NCBI RefSeq assembly: GCF_000422685.1
Contig: NZ_KE383903.1
Span: 263,402 to 327,401, forward strand
Length of the DNA: 64,000 nucleotides
Direction: 5' to 3'
Source: Flavobacterium gelidilacus DSM 15343
GTDB lineage: Bacteria; Bacteroidota; Bacteroidia; Flavobacteriales; Flavobacteriaceae
Shown here: one piece after another, positions 62,097 through 64,000 of the stretch
Layout: every line of letters begins with the position of its first letter
Position numbering within the stretch: position 1 is the stretch's first letter
Notes under the pieces: generated by a model
The model's database searches: none
Told to the model about the DNA's origin: nothing
The model's input: the letters and a program-made list of their open reading frames with translations, nothing else
Position numbers and translations under genes: made by a program

Positions 62097-64000
62097 ATGT
62101 TGAAAATTAGTACATTATTTTTATTTCTTGTTTCTCTATTGGGTTTTTCTCAAACCAAACCTATTGATACAGTAGCTAGAAAAGCGACAATAATTCCTGT
62201 ACAAAATAAGAACTCTTTTTCCTTTAAATCTGAAAAACCATTGTTAAATCAAATTGCTGGTGCTCCAAAAGCATTTTATAGTCACTATTGGGAATTTGGA
62301 GATGGAAATTTTTCAACAAAAGAAGAACCAAATCACACTTACAAAGAAGCTGGTGAATATGAAGTAAAACTTTGGGCAACTAACAATTACGATTCAGGAA
62401 AAACACCTTCAACTCGTCCACAAAAAGTAAAAACAAACGACAAAGCAAATGCTTCTCAAAATGAAATTCTACCTATGGATGACAATATCGTTTTAAGAAG
62501 AAATCGAGAACCTTTACCTGATGAAGAATTTATAGTGATTTTAAGTTATAAAAACGAAAAAGACTACGTTACTAATGGCAAAATCTATTTTTATTACAAC
62601 GAAAAAGAATTTAAAAACGACAATTTTGAACTAGTCGAAATAAGAAATTATTACAATGAAAATATAGAAGAAATATCAAGTGACTTAGTTTATAATGAAG
62701 ATTTTGATACAAACAACTTAGCTTATGCTTCCCTTGAAAATTTAATTTATTCAACTACTAAATTTCAAGATACTAAAATAAGAAAAAATCTTCCTTTATC
62801 CTTAGAAGAATCCAAACAAAAATTTAAAAAAGGAAAAACCATTACGTTTAATAACATGAATCCAAACGAACAGCGTAATATATTTTTCACTTTAAAAACA
62901 ACTCCAGAAATGATAAAAGATACAAGTGCTATTTTAAAAGTGCGAAGTATTTATGTTCCAGATTCAAACTATGAAAACCATAAAATAAAAGATATGGAAA
63001 TGGAAATTGTGACATCACATGATCCAAATAAAATGTCTACAAACGGAATGTTCATTAATTATAGACTAGTCCGTTTTAAACGAGTGAAATTCAAAACTCG
63101 TTTTCAAAATAATGGTGAAGGACCAGCAACAACCATTCGTTTAGAAACTGATGTTCCTGATATGTATGACAAATCCACTCTTCAAATTGAAGGTATGTAC
63201 CCTGAATGTCCAATTTGCCCAAAAAATCAAGAAGTTCGTTATAGTTGTTTGGATACAATTGTGGCTCAAAAACAAATTATTTTCACATTCAAAAACATTT
63301 ATTTACCAGGAAGTGAACAAAAAAATGTGATTGAAAAAGATTCAACTAAAGGGTTTGTAAAATACAGTTTAAAATTCGGAAAAGATTTTCATAAAGTAAA
63401 AACCAAAAGTAAAACAGCTATTATCTTTGATAAGAATGACCCAATTATTACTAATTATTCCGTTACAAGATTTAACCCAGGAATTTCAATTGGTGCTAAA
63501 ACAGGGTATAATTATTTCCCTAAATTAGAAAATGCTAAAAGTTATTTTGTAGGAGCAACTATTTCTCCTTATAAATCCTATCGTTGGTATTGGCAATCTG
63601 AATTACTTTTTAATAAATTAGATTTTGATGATGCTACTTTAACTTCAGATTTAAGTCAAGTAAATTTTAATCCACCCATTCAAAATCCAAATGGAACAGT
63701 TTCAGATGTTGGTTTTGAAAAAAAAATTACATCGAGTCAAACCAATAGAATAGTTACTGATATTGTTCCTGTCTCAATCAGATATAATGTAAATAATTAT
63801 GTTGGAATTGGTTTTGGACCACAATTTTCAACTATACTTTCGTCGACTAAAGAAACAAGTGAAACCTTTCAATATTATGAAGCAACACAAAATACAGTTG
63901 GAGGTTTTGATGTAGGTGAAGAAATTCCACAACTGAAAAGAGAAACAAATACATCATTAAAAGAAAAAACTGAAATTCAAACGCAATTATTTGCTGATGT
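62097..64000 (+). CDS. PKD-domain secreted or surface protein (3' end outside window)
   Basis: An open reading frame without a stop to the window edge (about 634 codons visible). Signal peptide (to residue about 19, LLGFSQ), a PKD domain at about residues 60-105 (WEFGDGNFST, HTYKEAGEYEVKLWATN), a long beta-rich middle with repeated NNGEGPATTIRLETDVP-like strands, and a C-terminal region that looks barrel-like (GISIGAKTGYNYFP, FVGATISPYKSYRWYW, YNVNNYVGIGFGPQFS). This combination suggests an outer-membrane protein with an exposed PKD domain. It is in line with the two preceding surface genes. Confidence 0.78.
   Translation, partial: MLKISTLFLFLVSLLGFSQTKPIDTVARKATIIPVQNKNSFSFKSEKPLLNQIAGAPKAFYSHYWEFGDGNFSTKEEPNHTYKEAGEYEVKLWATNNYDSGKTPSTRPQKVKTNDKANASQNEILPMDDNIVLRRNREPLPDEEFIVILSYKNEKDYVTNGKIYFYYNEKEFKNDNFELVEIRNYYNENIEEISSDLVYNEDFDTNNLAYASLENLIYSTTKFQDTKIRKNLPLSLEESKQKFKKGKTITFNNMNPNEQRNIFFTLKTTPEMIKDTSAILKVRSIYVPDSNYENHKIKDMEMEIVTSHDPNKMSTNGMFINYRLVRFKRVKFKTRFQNNGEGPATTIRLETDVPDMYDKSTLQIEGMYPECPICPKNQEVRYSCLDTIVAQKQIIFTFKNIYLPGSEQKNVIEKDSTKGFVKYSLKFGKDFHKVKTKSKTAIIFDKNDPIITNYSVTRFNPGISIGAKTGYNYFPKLENAKSYFVGATISPYKSYRWYWQSELLFNKLDFDDATLTSDLSQVNFNPPIQNPNGTVSDVGFEKKITSSQTNRIVTDIVPVSIRYNVNNYVGIGFGPQFSTILSSTKETSETFQYYEATQNTVGGFDVGEEIPQLKRETNTSLKEKTEIQTQLFAD

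Overview
The window looks like chromosomal DNA of a flavobacterium (Bacteroidetes, most likely Flavobacterium or a close relative). The DNA is AT-rich: a hand count over 34021-34320 gives 92 G+C in 300. Many genes have promoters of the Bacteroidetes type (a TANNTTTG -7 element). Two proteins carry type IX secretion C-terminal sorting domains. Several proteins belong to families largely confined to Bacteroidetes (DUF4271, DUF4296, DUF3098, DUF5686). There is no rRNA, CRISPR array or transposase. One tRNA gene, tRNA-Ser(GGA), lies on the minus strand at 55736-55823. No stretch longer than about 300 bases lacks a gene.

Layout. 1-2.75 kb: sigma-54 response regulator and its histidine kinase. 2.75-6.4 kb: alkyltransferase-like protein, LysE-type exporter, trmB, then divergently an LpxH-like phosphoesterase and a glycosyltransferase. 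6.4-13.7 kb: a PhoR/PhoB-like pair divergent from a TonB-dependent receptor, a surface lipoprotein and two T9SS cargo proteins. Both the receptor and the lipoprotein have three 11-bp-phased TAAC-like repeats at identical distances from the -7 element, which suggests a PhoB-type regulon. 13.8-27.7 kb: LuxE-like protein, tyrS, epimerase, DUF4296, dihydroorotase, dolichol-phosphate-mannose-synthase-like GT2, DUF4271, HemD-like, pckA, DUF423, saccharopine dehydrogenase with an Lrp regulator, Zn peptidase and ald. 27.8-42.1 kb: two envelope proteins, leuS, ftsX, DUF3098, uppP, truB, a YiiX-like hydrolase, a thioredoxin-like protein, a patatin, pyrH, frr and a DUF5686 outer-membrane protein.

42.08-46.30 kb is the most unusual region. 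It is a very AT-rich insert (about 21% G+C in a 300-base sample) flanked by 88-bp direct repeats with one mismatch. The repeats duplicate the last 28 codons of the DUF5686 gene. The insert carries an Xre regulator divergent from four tightly spaced genes: an exported protein, a lipoprotein, a divergent apolipoprotein N-acyltransferase and an exported HExxH protein. No integrase is visible. I propose an integrated envelope or lipoprotein cassette of unknown function.

46.4-60.2 kb returns to core genes: an MMPL/RND transporter, asnS, rpoN, a degenerate PAP2-like protein, a PorT-like barrel, an ExbB/ExbD/ExbD energiser operon, the tRNA, asparaginase, an acyltransferase, TatD, and an ECF sigma factor with a TPR membrane protein. 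60.5-64 kb: divergent from the sigma factor are a small duplicated-domain secreted protein, a lipoprotein and a PKD-domain protein that runs off the window.

Short intergenic repeats (7-8 bp periodic tracts and small palindromes) recur through the window. One 7-bp periodic tract lies in frame inside leuS.
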